In this document: positions 1 to 9,339 of the stretch, one piece after another
Layout of the letters: each line of letters begins with the position of its first letter
How positions within the stretch are numbered: the first letter of the stretch is position 1
Assembly (NCBI GenBank): GCA_016715645.1
Contig: JADJZR010000006.1
Span: 1-64,000 of the forward strand
Reading direction: 5' to 3'
DNA length: 64,000 bases
Source of the DNA: Elusimicrobiota bacterium
GTDB lineage: Bacteria; Elusimicrobiota; Elusimicrobia; FEN-1173
The notes under the pieces: generated by a model
What the model was told of the DNA's origin: nothing
Databases searched by the model: none
Seen by the model: the letters and a program-made list of their open reading frames with translations, nothing else
Program-made: the position numbers and the translations under genes

Positions 1-191
1 TCTGGCCCGTTGCGATTTTTTTTCTTTCTCACGGTAGTCCCTCAATAAGTCAAACCGTATTCTCCGGGTGCATTACCTCCATCTCGCCTAGTTCGAACCG
101 TAAACTGAATCGGGGAGGGCGACAAATCAGGAGGAGGCAGGCAGCAAGGCGATAAAACATCAACAGGAGGTGGACGAGCGTGACGTTATCA

Positions 192-1521
192 TCAGCGCGG
201 CCGAGCGCGTTCGCGCCAGTGGCGATCCCATCGGCCGCCTTCGGCGATAAAGGGAGACACAAAGGCGACATTTCTTGGCCCCGTTTGATGAGGAGGCTGG
301 GTTTCGGTGGGCTGAAATCCATTCCAAAAACTCACTTCCCTTCATGCGCAAGCCGAATTGCTTGACAGCGCCTTCGGCCACCCCGGATCCAATGGCCATC
401 CGTTCTCCCGGAAGCGGGGATAATCCATCGCGGTTTTGGTTGTTGGGAAAATAAGGAGGTGGCTTTTGGTGGAGGACTCGGCGCGGAGATGCCTCCGAAT
501 CGGTTTCGGTCGGGTGGTCCCAGCCGGTCGGATAAACAACGAAGATCGGCGATGATCCGGTCGGATTTTCCCTCCCAGAGCAACTCCTTGTGGTCCCTCA
601 AACCAGCGGAGGGCATCCGCGTTCCCTCTCGAAGGCGGCTTGGCGCAGTCGGAGAGATGCTCGGCGGCGTGGGCCCAATCAAGAATAAACGGCTGGCTTC
701 CGGGAAATGCAGGTTCTTGAGCTCGCGGATCGACCGAGCTCCATCCGCCACGAACAAGCGATTTTCGGCGCGGGCGTATCCCCCGGCGTTCGGCTTCCAC
801 ACGCAGCCACCCATGGCCTCCCAGTCAGGCCGAGTGGCCCGTAGGGTTTTGTTTTTGCCCGTGCGCCTTCGTATTCGCCCCGGGAACGTGCGGCGTGGGG
901 GGGTACGTCGCGTCGTAGACGATGCCAATTTTGTCCTCTCCACCGTTCCCGAGGATCCGCCGATCGCGTCTGCACCCGTCCGCCGTCTGCCGCGATCACC
1001 GCAGCAGTCTCGGCGCCTGCGTCGTGGACGCGGGGCGCGCCCCGGCTTGATAGGAGGACCGTTCCTGATCGCGCTCTTTGCGCACACGGCCCCCTCCGTT
1101 CCCGCGATCCATCGCACGTGTTTGGCGCTCAGATCAACGTTGAATGAACCAGAGGATCTCTCGCCCGCTTCAAAAGATCGCCCACCACCGCCGCGTGGCA
1201 AATCTTCTTGCGCGTCTCTCCACGCTGGGGAACAAACGGGCGGAATCCCCAGCGCCTCATCCAGCGGCGCGCGCCCGTGTGTCCCACCGGTCGCAGACAC
1301 CATAGGCCCGCCGGTATTCAATGGTACCAACGCCGTTTGAATCACCCGCCGTTGCGCTGTATTCTGAAACCGCCACCGTCCTGTGCAATGTCGACAGCGG
1401 GCCTCCTGGGGATGCGTTCGGGGTCCTCCTCCAAACGCGATGTGAGCATCGCCTGGGCCAGCTCACGGCCGAGGCTCTCCGCAAACACCGCCAATTCCGA
1501 CAGGGTCGTGTCTTTCGTCAT
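192..1521 (-). pseudogene. Decayed ISKra4-like transposase
   Basis: No single frame is open, but pieces in all three minus-strand frames line up in order as one ISKra4-type transposase. The N-terminus starts at 1521 (MTKDTTLSELAVFAESLGRE). A central block carries the family-like ILDW-HAAEHL motif near 690-640. Next comes a GSGVAEGAVKQFGLRMKGSE block near 395-335, and a C-terminal end reading EGGRWDRHWRERARPR stops at 192-194. Each block needs a frameshift to join the next, and a stop interrupts the N-terminal part near 1340. The family assignment rests on recognising the ILDW-HA.EHL, GSG..E and RW..HW blocks and is fairly secure. The gene is clearly inactive unless many of the shifts are sequencing errors. 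No terminal inverted repeats could be defined. Confidence 0.7.
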
Positions 1522-1559
1522 GGAATAACGTATCCTCCCAAAGTTTCCTTTTGACTAAC

Positions 1560-1978
1560 GTCAGAAAATCCGTCTCGTCCATGGAAGGGGGTGGATGCGA
1601 GATCGCCCCATCATCGATCAAGCGTAGAATCTCCTCTGCCATTTCACCACCGATCTCGCGCTAGCGGAACTGGCGGTATCGCTCCGTCCATTCTCGGCCA
1701 GGCCCACCCGAAGGGGCAGGGTCAAAGCCGTGTTCGGCCTTGGGCGCTGGCGGCTGTGAACCACCGTGGTGTGGGGTTCCCCCGCGCGCAACGGCAGGAG
1801 GGTTTTGAACATTTTCGGCGAAGCGTATAACACCCGTTCCGCGGGGCAAGGGGCCTGGCGCGAGGAACACGTCCAGGAGGCTTTTACCGGCGGGGTTCTC
1901 GATCAGCGTCAAGAGGCGCCGACGAAGTAAGCTGAGTTTTTCGGTTTTCCGACTGCATGTTGTTATATATAATAGCAT
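1560..1978 (-). pseudogene. Decayed DUF6788-like small protein gene upstream of the transposase
   Basis: Starting at 1978 the minus strand reads MLLYITTCSRKTEKLSLLRR, then LLDVFLAPGPLPRGT, then a Gly/His/Pro stretch that looks frame-shifted. It resumes with a REWTERYRQFR block followed by AEEILRLID. The pattern RGT/S.., a CRC-rich centre (lost here) and a R.W.E.YR.. C-terminal helix resembles DUF6788 proteins, small proteins often found next to transposases. Here it lies immediately upstream of and co-directional with the ISKra4-like remnant. The identification is from memory of the family and is moderate. The reading frame is broken at least once. Confidence 0.45.
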
Positions 1979-2037
1979 ACAGATTAAAAAAAATCAACCG
2001 AGATCGTGGTAGTGCACCCGTATTCTCCATCCCCGTG

Positions 2038-2097
2038 TTGTGGGGGATGAAAATGTTGTATCATGCTGGCAGTGGCTGAGGGTGGGCCACTTTTTTT
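2038..2097 (+). promoter_or_regulatory. Promoter-like -10 and leader hairpin upstream of rimP
   Basis: TATCAT at 2059-2064 resembles a -10 box; the upstream TTGTGG at 2038-2043 is a weak, short-spaced -35. Just downstream AGTGGC (2071-2076) and GCCACT (2086-2091) form a 6-bp hairpin followed by seven T (2091-2097), which looks like an intrinsic terminator or attenuator ahead of the rimP operon. Its position at the predicted transcript start makes a simple attenuation role uncertain; it could equally terminate upstream transcription. Confidence 0.45.
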
Positions 2098-2119
2098 ATT
2101 TAGTGGGGTAGGGGTTTTC

Positions 2120-2584
2120 ATGACGTTGGAACGGGAAATTGAACAGGTGGTGTTGCCGGTTCTTAGCGCGGCGGGGTTGGAATTGGTGGATGTTCAGTTT
2201 CGGCCTGAGGAGATCGGATGGGTGTTGCGCTTTTTTATCGATAAGCCGGGTGGTTTTGGGTTGACGGATTGTCAGGAATGGAGCGATCGGTTGGGGCAGG
2301 TGGTCGATGAGTGCGGTTTGGTTTCCCGTTCTTACAGTTTGGAAGTGTCGTCGCCGGGGTTGGCGCGGCCTTTAAAAAAGCAAGAAGATTTTGAGCGGTT
2401 TAAAGGGATCGACGCATTCATTAAAACAAGCGCGCCCATCGGAACGCAACGGAATTTCCATGGCCGCATTGAAGGATTGGACGGCGATCGATTGGTGTTG
2501 TTGGACCGAACCAGCGGATTGGTGCGGATCCCCTTGTCGGACATTGCGTCGGCAAAACTTGATCCGGTTATATTGAGAGGTTAA
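2120..2584 (+). CDS. rimP: Ribosome maturation factor RimP
   Basis: 154-residue protein of the RimP family, which assists assembly of the 30S subunit in the cytoplasm. Visible hallmarks are the N-terminal VVLPVLSAAGLELVDVQ segment, the central SYSLEVSSPGLARPLKKQED motif (the family SPG-x-(D/A)RPL signature) and a C-terminal SH3-like half ending in ASAKLDPVI. I prefer the ATG at 2120 to the upstream ATG at 2063 because GGGGTAGGGG precedes it and because the family begins close to this residue; the upstream extension would translate through the leader hairpin. It is the first gene of the rimP-nusA-infB-rbfA group, with nusA starting 4 nt after its stop. Confidence 0.93.
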   Translation: MTLEREIEQVVLPVLSAAGLELVDVQFRPEEIGWVLRFFIDKPGGFGLTDCQEWSDRLGQVVDECGLVSRSYSLEVSSPGLARPLKKQEDFERFKGIDAFIKTSAPIGTQRNFHGRIEGLDGDRLVLLDRTSGLVRIPLSDIASAKLDPVILRG

Positions 2585-2588
2585 CCCT

Positions 2589-3923
2589 GTGAGCAATAAC
2601 GAACTGATGTCGGCGTTGGAACAGATTGAAAAAGACCAAGGAATCTCGAAAGACGAGATTTTGAAAATGGTCGAGCAGGCTTTGGTGTCGGCCTATCGCA
2701 AACACGCGGGTCAACAGGTCAATGTCGTGGCCGCGATTAGCCCCGCCTCGGGCCAAATTCAGGCTTACGTGGTCAAAAACATTGTGGAATCCGTCTCGAA
2801 CCCCGTGGTGGAAATCACCGCCGCTGAAGCGGCTCGGGTGCGAAACGGCGTGGTGGAAGGCACGGAACTGCGTATCCCCGTGGACGCGCGGGATTTTGCC
2901 CGCATCGCCGCCCAAACCGCTAAACAGGTGCTGGTGCAAAAAGTGAGAGAAACCCAACGGGAAAGTCTTTACAACGAATACAAACCCAAAGAAGGGACCA
3001 TGATCAACGGCACCGTGTTGCGGTTTTTGAGCCGAAACATCGTGGTGGATCTGGGACGGGGATCCGAGGCCATTATGCCGGTGCGCGAACAGGTGCGACG
3101 CGAGCACTGGGCGGTGGGCGATCGGATTCGCGCGTTGATCTTGAAAGTGGAACGCAGTCACCGGGGACCGGAAATCGTGTTGTCCCGGGCCCACCCGGAT
3201 TTCGTCAAGCGCCTCTTTGAGCAGGAAGTGCCGGAAATTTACGAGAAAACGGTGGATGTGGTGACCGTTGTTCGTGAGCCGGGGTTCCGATCCAAAGTGG
3301 TGGTCCGCACCAACAATCCTAAAGTGGACCCGGTGGGCGCCTGCGTGGGAGTGAAGGGGTCCCGCGTGCGGCCGATTATCAATGAGTTGCAGGGGGAACG
3401 GATCGATTTGGTCGCGTATTCACCGGACTCCGAAACGTTCATCTCCAACGCCATGTCGCCCGTGAAGCCGCTGATGGTTCGCATCCTCAGCCAAGTGGAA
3501 CGTCGGGCCGAAGTTCTTGTTTCCGACGATCAGTTGTCGTTGGCCATCGGCAAGGCGGGGCAAAATGTGCGTCTGGCCAACAAACTGACGAACTGGAATT
3601 TGGACGTTCGTTCGGAATCCCAAAAACGCGAGGCCGCCCAAGCGTCGGCCCAAGCCACAGTCAATGAACTGTCTCTGTTGGACGGTGTGGGGCCGAAAAC
3701 GGCCGAGGCCCTCCAAAAGGGCGGTTGGGGCGACGTGTCCCGGTTGGCCAAGGCCAAACCTGACGATTTAACCGCCTTGTCCGGGATCGGCGAAAAAACG
3801 GCCGAGAAAATTATTGAAGCGGCCCAATCCTTTTTAGTCAAAAAAACCGAAGGGATCGTCCCTGAATTAAAAGCCGATGAACCCACCCCCGAGCCGGCGG
3901 TGGAAACCGAACCCAAAGAGTGA
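2589..3923 (+). CDS. nusA: Transcription termination/antitermination protein NusA
   Basis: 444 residues, starting with GTG. The N-terminal NusA domain (about 1-125) is followed by an S1 domain (about 130-200, with MINGTVLRFLSRNIVVDLG), then two KH domains (about 205-345; GACVGVKGSRVRPIINEL and SLAIGKAGQNVRLANKL carry the two GxxG loops). The C-terminal tail holds helix-hairpin-helix type repeats (LDGVGPKTAEAL and LSGIGEKTAEKI). NusA binds RNA polymerase and modulates pausing, Rho termination and antitermination. The acidic Pro/Glu tail overlaps no other gene; infB follows after 4 nt, so the two are surely cotranscribed. Confidence 0.96.
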   Translation: MSNNELMSALEQIEKDQGISKDEILKMVEQALVSAYRKHAGQQVNVVAAISPASGQIQAYVVKNIVESVSNPVVEITAAEAARVRNGVVEGTELRIPVDARDFARIAAQTAKQVLVQKVRETQRESLYNEYKPKEGTMINGTVLRFLSRNIVVDLGRGSEAIMPVREQVRREHWAVGDRIRALILKVERSHRGPEIVLSRAHPDFVKRLFEQEVPEIYEKTVDVVTVVREPGFRSKVVVRTNNPKVDPVGACVGVKGSRVRPIINELQGERIDLVAYSPDSETFISNAMSPVKPLMVRILSQVERRAEVLVSDDQLSLAIGKAGQNVRLANKLTNWNLDVRSESQKREAAQASAQATVNELSLLDGVGPKTAEALQKGGWGDVSRLAKAKPDDLTALSGIGEKTAEKIIEAAQSFLVKKTEGIVPELKADEPTPEPAVETEPKE

Positions 3924-3927
3924 CCCC

Positions 3928-6303
3928 ATGACCGAAGCGAAGAAAAAAACCGTCAAGCCCGCCGGAAAATCCGCTCCCCCCAAAGGGACGGATGAGAAGT
4001 CCGTCAAAGAGGCGGCTCCCACGAAAAAGAAGGCGAAGGCGGTTGGTTCTTCCGAGGTTTCCAGCGCGGCGCCCACGTCCAAACCGAAAAAAGATATTTT
4101 GCGGGAACCGGCTGTGGAAAAAGCCAAAACCAAAAAGAAGGTTTCGCCTCATCTCCCTCCGGCACCCCCCTCCGCCAAGGCGAATGAAAGTCTAAAATTG
4201 CCTCCACTCCCGGGCGGGCCTGTCGCGGACGTTCGGTCTTCCCGTCCGGCGGACCCCGCCATTAAAACTGTTCCCGTCATCGGCGAGGAGGCCAGCGTGG
4301 GATTAAAAAAGACCGGCGTTAAGGGTGACCCTTCGTCGGCGGTTCCACGCACGACTTCGAAACCAACGCATCCCGCGGCGGAGAACCCCGTTGGGCCAAC
4401 CGTTTCGGCGCCTTCTCCGGCAAAAGCGAGCCTTCCGCCAACGGTTTCACCCACGCCGCCGGCCCGACCCGCGGAACCCGCCCTGGTTTTGCCCAAACCC
4501 ACGGTCCCGGTACGCGCTCCGGCGCCGGCCGTCCCGACGCCGCCCGTCGCGCCAAGGCCCAAGGTGGTTATTTCCGAAAGCATCACCGTCAAAGAATTGT
4601 CTGATAAAATGGGCGTTAAAATCCCCGACCTCTTGAAAAAATTGTTGGGGATGGGTGTGATCGCCAACTTGAACCAACGGCTGGACACGGACACCGCCAC
4701 GCTCGCGGCCGACGCGTTCAATTTCGACGTGGACGTGAAATCTCTTTTGACCGATGAAGCTATTGTTCCAGCGGATGATCCGAACACTCTCCAACCTCGC
4801 CCGCCTGTGGTGACGGTCATGGGCCACGTGGACCACGGGAAAACCTCGTTGTTGGACGCGATTCGTTCCGCCCGTGTGGCGGAAAAAGAAGCGGGGGGAA
4901 TTACCCAGCACATCGGCGCGTATCAGGTTCGTACCGATCGGGGCGTGGTGACCTTTTTGGACACCCCCGGCCATGAAGCGTTTACCGCCATGCGAAGCCG
5001 CGGCGCCCAGGCCACCGATATCGTGGTTTTGGTCGTGGCCGCCGACGACGGCGTTATGCCTCAAACCGTGGAAGCCTTAGACCACGCCAAGGCCGCGGGC
5101 GTGCCCATCGTGGTGGCCATCAACAAATGCGATTTGCCGACGGCCAACCCGCAACGCATCAAACAGGAACTGGCCGGGTTGGGGTTGCAGGCCGAGGATT
5201 GGGGTGGAAAAACCGTGATGGTGGAAGTGTCCGCCCGCAAAAAAACCAACATCGACACTTTGTTGGAAATGATTTTGTTGGAAGCCGAACTGTTGGAACT
5301 TAAAGCCAACCCGCATCGCCCGGCCCAGGGTATCGTGGTGGAAGCCAAATTGGATCCTCGTCGCGGACCGGTGGCCACGGTGCTCATTCAAAAGGGAACG
5401 CTTCGGGTGGGGGATTCTTTCTTGTGCGGTGTGAACGCCGGAAAAATCCGCGCTTTGATTGACGACCGCGGCGATCGCGTGAAAGACGCTGGTCCGGCGT
5501 TCCCGGTTGAGATTTTGGGGTTGTCGGGCACGCCCATGGCGGGAGATACGTTGGTGGTGCTCGCGTCGGACCGGGAAGCCCGGGAAATCGCCGAACGTCG
5601 TCAGGTGATCGCCGACGCGGAAGTCTGTCGAACCAAACACCATTTGTCTTTGGAAGAGTTTCACAAGACCGCCGAATCAGGCAAAGTTAAATCCTTGCCG
5701 ATCGTTTTAAAAGCCGACGTCCAGGGGTCTTTGGAGGCGGTGAAAGAGTCGTTGGTTCGGTTGGGCAACGCCGAAATCGCCGTCCGGGTGATCCACGCCG
5801 GCGTGGGGGGAATCAACAATTCAGACGTGGTGTTGGCGGCGGCCAGCGACGCGATCGTTTTGGGGTTCAATGTCCGCCCCGATCCTTCTTCGGAGTCCAT
5901 GGCTCAACGGGAGGGCATCGAAATTAAAACCTATCGGATTATTTACGATATGGTGAACGAGGTCAAAGCCGCCCTGGAAGGCCTGTTGGAACCCGAAGAA
6001 AAAGAGGTCACCCAGGGGTGGGCCGAAGTGCGAAAAGTGTTTATGGCCCCTAAAGTCGGCGCCGTGGCCGGGTGCATGGTGACGGATGGAAAAGTGTCCC
6101 GGACGGCCCGGGTGCGGCTGATTCGCAACGGGGCCATTGTCCATGAGGGCGGGTTGGGTAGTCTCAAGCGCTTTAAGGACGACGTGAAAGAGGTGGAACG
6201 GGGTTTCGAGTGCGGATTGTCTTTGGGAAATTACAAAGACGTTCGGGTGGGCGATCGGTTGGAATTTTACCTGATCGAAAAAGTCGCTCGGAAATTGGCT
6301 TAA
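3928..6303 (+). CDS. infB: Translation initiation factor IF-2
   Basis: 791 residues counted from ATG 3928, which lies 4 nt after the nusA stop; an in-frame ATG at 3877 would overlap nusA and is less likely. Residues 1-215 are a Lys/Pro/Ala-rich low-complexity region, then an IF2_N module (SITVKELSDKMGVKIPDLLK). The GTPase core has G1 GHVDHGKT at residues 299-306, G3 DTPGHEAF and G4 NKCD. Domain II and the C-terminal fMet-tRNA binding region follow, the latter ending VGDRLEFYLIEKVARKLA. The protein delivers initiator tRNA to the 30S subunit. It is a standard-length bacterial IF-2 with nothing missing. Confidence 0.97.
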   Translation: MTEAKKKTVKPAGKSAPPKGTDEKSVKEAAPTKKKAKAVGSSEVSSAAPTSKPKKDILREPAVEKAKTKKKVSPHLPPAPPSAKANESLKLPPLPGGPVADVRSSRPADPAIKTVPVIGEEASVGLKKTGVKGDPSSAVPRTTSKPTHPAAENPVGPTVSAPSPAKASLPPTVSPTPPARPAEPALVLPKPTVPVRAPAPAVPTPPVAPRPKVVISESITVKELSDKMGVKIPDLLKKLLGMGVIANLNQRLDTDTATLAADAFNFDVDVKSLLTDEAIVPADDPNTLQPRPPVVTVMGHVDHGKTSLLDAIRSARVAEKEAGGITQHIGAYQVRTDRGVVTFLDTPGHEAFTAMRSRGAQATDIVVLVVAADDGVMPQTVEALDHAKAAGVPIVVAINKCDLPTANPQRIKQELAGLGLQAEDWGGKTVMVEVSARKKTNIDTLLEMILLEAELLELKANPHRPAQGIVVEAKLDPRRGPVATVLIQKGTLRVGDSFLCGVNAGKIRALIDDRGDRVKDAGPAFPVEILGLSGTPMAGDTLVVLASDREAREIAERRQVIADAEVCRTKHHLSLEEFHKTAESGKVKSLPIVLKADVQGSLEAVKESLVRLGNAEIAVRVIHAGVGGINNSDVVLAAASDAIVLGFNVRPDPSSESMAQREGIEIKTYRIIYDMVNEVKAALEGLLEPEEKEVTQGWAEVRKVFMAPKVGAVAGCMVTDGKVSRTARVRLIRNGAIVHEGGLGSLKRFKDDVKEVERGFECGLSLGNYKDVRVGDRLEFYLIEKVARKLA

Positions 6304-6311
6304 GGTCCGTC

Positions 6312-6686
6312 ATGCCTTCTCGTCGCATGGAGCGGGTGAACGAACTTTTGTTGCGGGAAATTGCCCGGTATGTGTTGGAAAATCAAGAGCCCGAAACGGG
6401 GTTGTTGACCTTTACCGCGGTGGATACCACCGACGACCTCATGGAAGCCAAGGTGTTTTATTCGGTGTTGGGCTCCGACGCCGAAAAGGCCCGGGCCGCG
6501 GAATCGTTGGACCGAATGCGCAGTGACATCACCCGCGCCATGCGCCGGTTGGAAAGCTTGAAACGGTTTCCGCACCTCCATTTTGTTTACGACGACACGC
6601 CTTCCCACGCGGCGCGCGTGCATGCTCTCATCGAAAAAACCCATCAGGAAGGCGGGTCCCCACAAACCCCGCCTTCGGCCGGATGA
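6312..6686 (+). CDS. rbfA: 30S ribosome-binding factor A
   Basis: 124-residue KH-like protein needed for 16S rRNA 5'-end maturation and cold adaptation. The start ATG at 6312 (MPSRRMERVNELLLREIARY) follows the infB stop by 8 nt and matches the family N-terminus R..RV...L..EI. The core FTAVDTTDDLMEAKVFYSVL and the ending RFPHLHFVYDDTPSHAARVH are typical of RbfA (family pattern P.L.F..D.S......). The stop overlaps the next gene's ATG (ATGA), a translational-coupling arrangement. Confidence 0.93.
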   Translation: MPSRRMERVNELLLREIARYVLENQEPETGLLTFTAVDTTDDLMEAKVFYSVLGSDAEKARAAESLDRMRSDITRAMRRLESLKRFPHLHFVYDDTPSHAARVHALIEKTHQEGGSPQTPPSAG

Positions 6687-7681
6687 TCCCGCTTCCCCCG
6701 TTGCCCAAGCCGGCCCGGGCCGCCGTGGCGCGGATCGCTGATCTGATTCGAAAAAAGAAAACATTTTTTTTAACGGGCCACGAACGGCCCGATGGCGACA
6801 CCGTTGGCTCGGAGCTCGCTTTGGCCGGCTATTTGCGTGGCTTGGGTAAAGAAGTGACCGTGGCCAATGTGGGGCCCGTTCCTCTGGTGTTTCAATTTTT
6901 GCCGGGAAGCCGGCGGATACGCACCGCTCCCCGGGTGAAGGGGCATTTCGATGTGGCCGTGGTGTTCGAATGTTCCGGGCCGGAACGGATGGGCCACATC
7001 GTTGATCTCAAAACCCAAGCGGACTGTGTGATCAACATCGACCATCACGCGCACCACGGCCATTTTGGCCATATCAACTTGGTGGATCCTGGCGCTTCGT
7101 CGAATTCGGAACAGCTCTGCCAAATTTTCGCCCGGGCGAAGCATCGGTTAACCCCAGCCGAGGCGACGGCGTTGTATGTGGGGCTGGTCACCGACACGGG
7201 GCGTTTTCAACAGGAAAACACCCGTCCCCAAAGCCATTGGGTGGCGGCTCTCTTGTTGGAGGCCGGGGTGGACGTGGCCGATGTGTCTCGCCGCATTTAT
7301 GCCACCCGTTCACCCGCGGCGTTAAAGTTGATGTCCCGGGCGTTGGGGTCGTTGCGGATGGAGTTGCGCGATCGTGTGTCGGTGTTGCGTTTAACGCGGA
7401 CGGATTTTTTGGAAACCGGCGCGCGGGAAGATGATACCGACGACATCGTCAACCAAGGGCTCCTGCCGCCGTCCGCGGTGGTGTCCTTGTTTTTAAGGGA
7501 AATAGAGGGAAAAAAAGAGGTGAAGGCCAGTTTGCGTGGCAAAGGCAAAGTGGATCTGTGCCGCTTGGCGGTGTCGTTGGGCGGGGGCGGCCATAAAAAC
7601 GCTTCCGGCGTGACGTTGGCGGGATCGTTGGGCCAGGCGGAATCCCAACTGTTGCGGGCCCTGTCGTTGGCTCTGGGCTGA
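6683..7681 (+). CDS. nrnA: DHH-family phosphoesterase (NrnA-like nano-RNase/pAp phosphatase)
   Basis: 332 residues with the two-lobed DHH/DHHA1 architecture. Motif I is TGHERPDGDTVGSELAL (31-47). The DHH triad is D120-H121-H122 in NIDHHAHH. The C-terminal DHHA1 lobe contains the glycine-rich GGGGHKNASGV substrate loop. The family degrades very short RNAs and dephosphorylates 3'-phosphoadenosine 5'-phosphate. Position between rbfA and truB is a common bacterial arrangement. It overlaps rbfA by 4 nt and ends 4 nt before truB. Motif II reads VVFECSGPERMG, a slightly unusual version. The exact substrate preference cannot be read from sequence. Confidence 0.9.
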   Translation: MIPLPPLPKPARAAVARIADLIRKKKTFFLTGHERPDGDTVGSELALAGYLRGLGKEVTVANVGPVPLVFQFLPGSRRIRTAPRVKGHFDVAVVFECSGPERMGHIVDLKTQADCVINIDHHAHHGHFGHINLVDPGASSNSEQLCQIFARAKHRLTPAEATALYVGLVTDTGRFQQENTRPQSHWVAALLLEAGVDVADVSRRIYATRSPAALKLMSRALGSLRMELRDRVSVLRLTRTDFLETGAREDDTDDIVNQGLLPPSAVVSLFLREIEGKKEVKASLRGKGKVDLCRLAVSLGGGGHKNASGVTLAGSLGQAESQLLRALSLALG

Positions 7682-7685
7682 CCCG

Positions 7686-8414
7686 ATGGGATCCCTGTTC
7701 GATCGGCGGGTGATCAGCGGTCTGTTGTTGTTGGACAAACCCAAGGGCCCCACGTCCCACGATGCGGTCTTGTGGGCCCGGCGCGTGTTGAACACCGCCG
7801 ACGTGGGGCACTGCGGCTCTCTGGATCCCATGGCCACGGGCCTGATTTTATTGGTGGTGGGGGAAACCCGATCGAAACAAAATCAATTCATGGCCGAACG
7901 AAAAACCTATCGGGGCGTGATTCGATTGGGACTGGCCACCACCACCGACGATTTGGACGGCGCCCCGTTGCCCGGATCGTTCCCGCGCAAACCCGCGGAC
8001 CTTTCCGCGGCTGAAATCGAAAAGGCCTTGGGCTCGTTTCGCGGACCGGTATCCCAGGAGGTGCCCACCTATTCGGCGGTGAAATGGAAAGGCAAACCCC
8101 TCTACCATTGGGCGCGCAAAGGCGTCCCGGTGGAACGCCCGGTGAAAGAGGTGGTTGTCCATTTTTTGGAGATGACAGGGTACACCCCCCCCGATGTGGA
8201 ATTTTTTGTGGACTGTTCGAAAGGATTTTATGTCCGTTCGTTGGCCCGGGACTTGGGCGCGTCGTTGAACGTCGGGGGAACCTTGGCCGCTTTAACCCGC
8301 GAATCCATCGGGGCGTATCGACGCTCCGACGCTTATCCCTGGCAGGATCGAGCCCCTCTTCAGAAAGACCTGTTTGAGAAATCCTTTGTCCCCATCGAAA
8401 AACTCCCCGACTGA
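7686..8414 (+). CDS. truB: tRNA pseudouridine(55) synthase TruB
   Basis: 242 residues. It opens with GLLLLDKPKGPTSHDAV and carries the catalytic loop GHCGSLDPMATG, with the nucleophile at Asp47. Canonical enzymes have GHTGTLDP, so the two substitutions (Cys43, Ser45) are mild. Downstream YSAVKWKGKPLYHWARKG and CSKGFYVRSLARDLG are also standard. The enzyme makes pseudouridine 55 in the T-loop of tRNAs. The protein is at the short end for the family and lacks a long PUA tail, as is frequent in non-proteobacterial TruB. Its end overlaps the start of ribF. Confidence 0.95.
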   Translation: MGSLFDRRVISGLLLLDKPKGPTSHDAVLWARRVLNTADVGHCGSLDPMATGLILLVVGETRSKQNQFMAERKTYRGVIRLGLATTTDDLDGAPLPGSFPRKPADLSAAEIEKALGSFRGPVSQEVPTYSAVKWKGKPLYHWARKGVPVERPVKEVVVHFLEMTGYTPPDVEFFVDCSKGFYVRSLARDLGASLNVGGTLAALTRESIGAYRRSDAYPWQDRAPLQKDLFEKSFVPIEKLPD

Positions 8415-9294
8415 AAAAACGGTTTTAACCCTCGGCACATTTGATGGCGTTCATCGGGGCCACCAGCGATTGTTGGCGCTGGCTCGTCGGCGGGCGCGGG
8501 CGTTGGGGGCGGAGGTTTTAGCCGTGGCGTTTGAGCGGCCGCCGCGCCTTTTTTTTACCCCAGACAACGGGCCCGCTCTGCTGACAACGCCCCGGGAAAA
8601 AGAATTCCTTTTGCGGGCCCACGGGGCGGACCGGGTTGTGTCCGTGCCTTTTTCGGCCTCCCTGTCGGTTTTATCCGCCGGGCAGTTCCTGGATCGGTTT
8701 GTCGTTGGACAATGGAAAGCCAACGAAATTGTGGTGGGATTTAATTTTCGGTTTGGGCGGGGGCGGGAGGGGGATGGCTCTTTTTTAAAACAGTGGGCCC
8801 GGGCCGAAGGGAAAAAGGTTCATTTGGTTTCCGCTGTGACACAGGGGGGACAGGTGGTGTCCTCCGGCGTGATTCGCTCGTTGGTCGCCCGCGGGGACCT
8901 GGAGAAGGCCACTCCTCTTTTGGGCCACGACTACATTGTTGAAGGACCGGTGGTGTCCGGCCGGGGCGTGGGAAGAACGTTGGGATTTCCCACCGCCAAT
9001 GTGGACGTGCCGGACGACAAAATAGTGCCCCTGGGCGTGTGGGCTGTAAAAGCCTGGTTGCCCACCGGAATCGAACGAACAGGCGTGTTGAACGTGGGAT
9101 GTCGCCCGACGTTCCGGGAGAAATCAGGTCGGTCTGTGGAAGCGCATCTGTTGGATTTTGGCGGAACCCTGACGGGTCGCCCGCTTCGGTTGGCGTTGCT
9201 TAAAAAAATCCGCGACGAAATTCAGTTCCCGTCGGTTCAGGCCCTGATTCGGCAAATCGGGCGGGATGTTCAATTCGCGCGACGGTGTTCGTGA
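8374..9294 (+). CDS. ribF: Bifunctional riboflavin kinase/FAD synthetase
   Basis: 306 residues. The N-terminal FAD synthetase half has LTLGTFDGVHRGHQRLL (nucleotidyltransferase HxGH-type motif) and VVGFNFRFGRGREGD; the C-terminal riboflavin kinase half has GRGVGRTLGFPTANVD and EAHLLDFGGTLTG. Together they convert riboflavin to FMN and FAD. The start is uncertain: TTG at 8374 or TTG at 8386 both lie inside truB, and no ATG precedes the conserved LGTFDG motif, so translation probably depends on coupling to truB. The truB-ribF order is widespread. Confidence 0.95.
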   Translation: MRNPLSPSKNSPTEKTVLTLGTFDGVHRGHQRLLALARRRARALGAEVLAVAFERPPRLFFTPDNGPALLTTPREKEFLLRAHGADRVVSVPFSASLSVLSAGQFLDRFVVGQWKANEIVVGFNFRFGRGREGDGSFLKQWARAEGKKVHLVSAVTQGGQVVSSGVIRSLVARGDLEKATPLLGHDYIVEGPVVSGRGVGRTLGFPTANVDVPDDKIVPLGVWAVKAWLPTGIERTGVLNVGCRPTFREKSGRSVEAHLLDFGGTLTGRPLRLALLKKIRDEIQFPSVQALIRQIGRDVQFARRCS

Positions 9295-9303
9295 TCACCC
9301 CTC

Positions 9304-9333
9304 CTCGCTAAAATTCGGTTTCGGGGGTATACT
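9304..9333 (+). promoter_or_regulatory. Promoter of the secreted peptidase gene
   Basis: TATACT at 9328-9333 is a good -10 hexamer; a weak -35 (TCGCTA, 9304-9309, 18-nt spacer) lies upstream. The -10 ends 6 nt before the GTG start at 9340, so transcription would begin on the start codon itself, predicting a leaderless mRNA. Confidence 0.5.
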
Positions 9334-9339
9334 GGAAGG

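Noticed and set aside
332..1345. 337-codon minus-strand frame and overlapping 293-codon plus-strand frame as intact genes
   Set aside because: Both cut across the transposase remnant; parts of the transposase are found in three frames, so neither long frame is a real protein.
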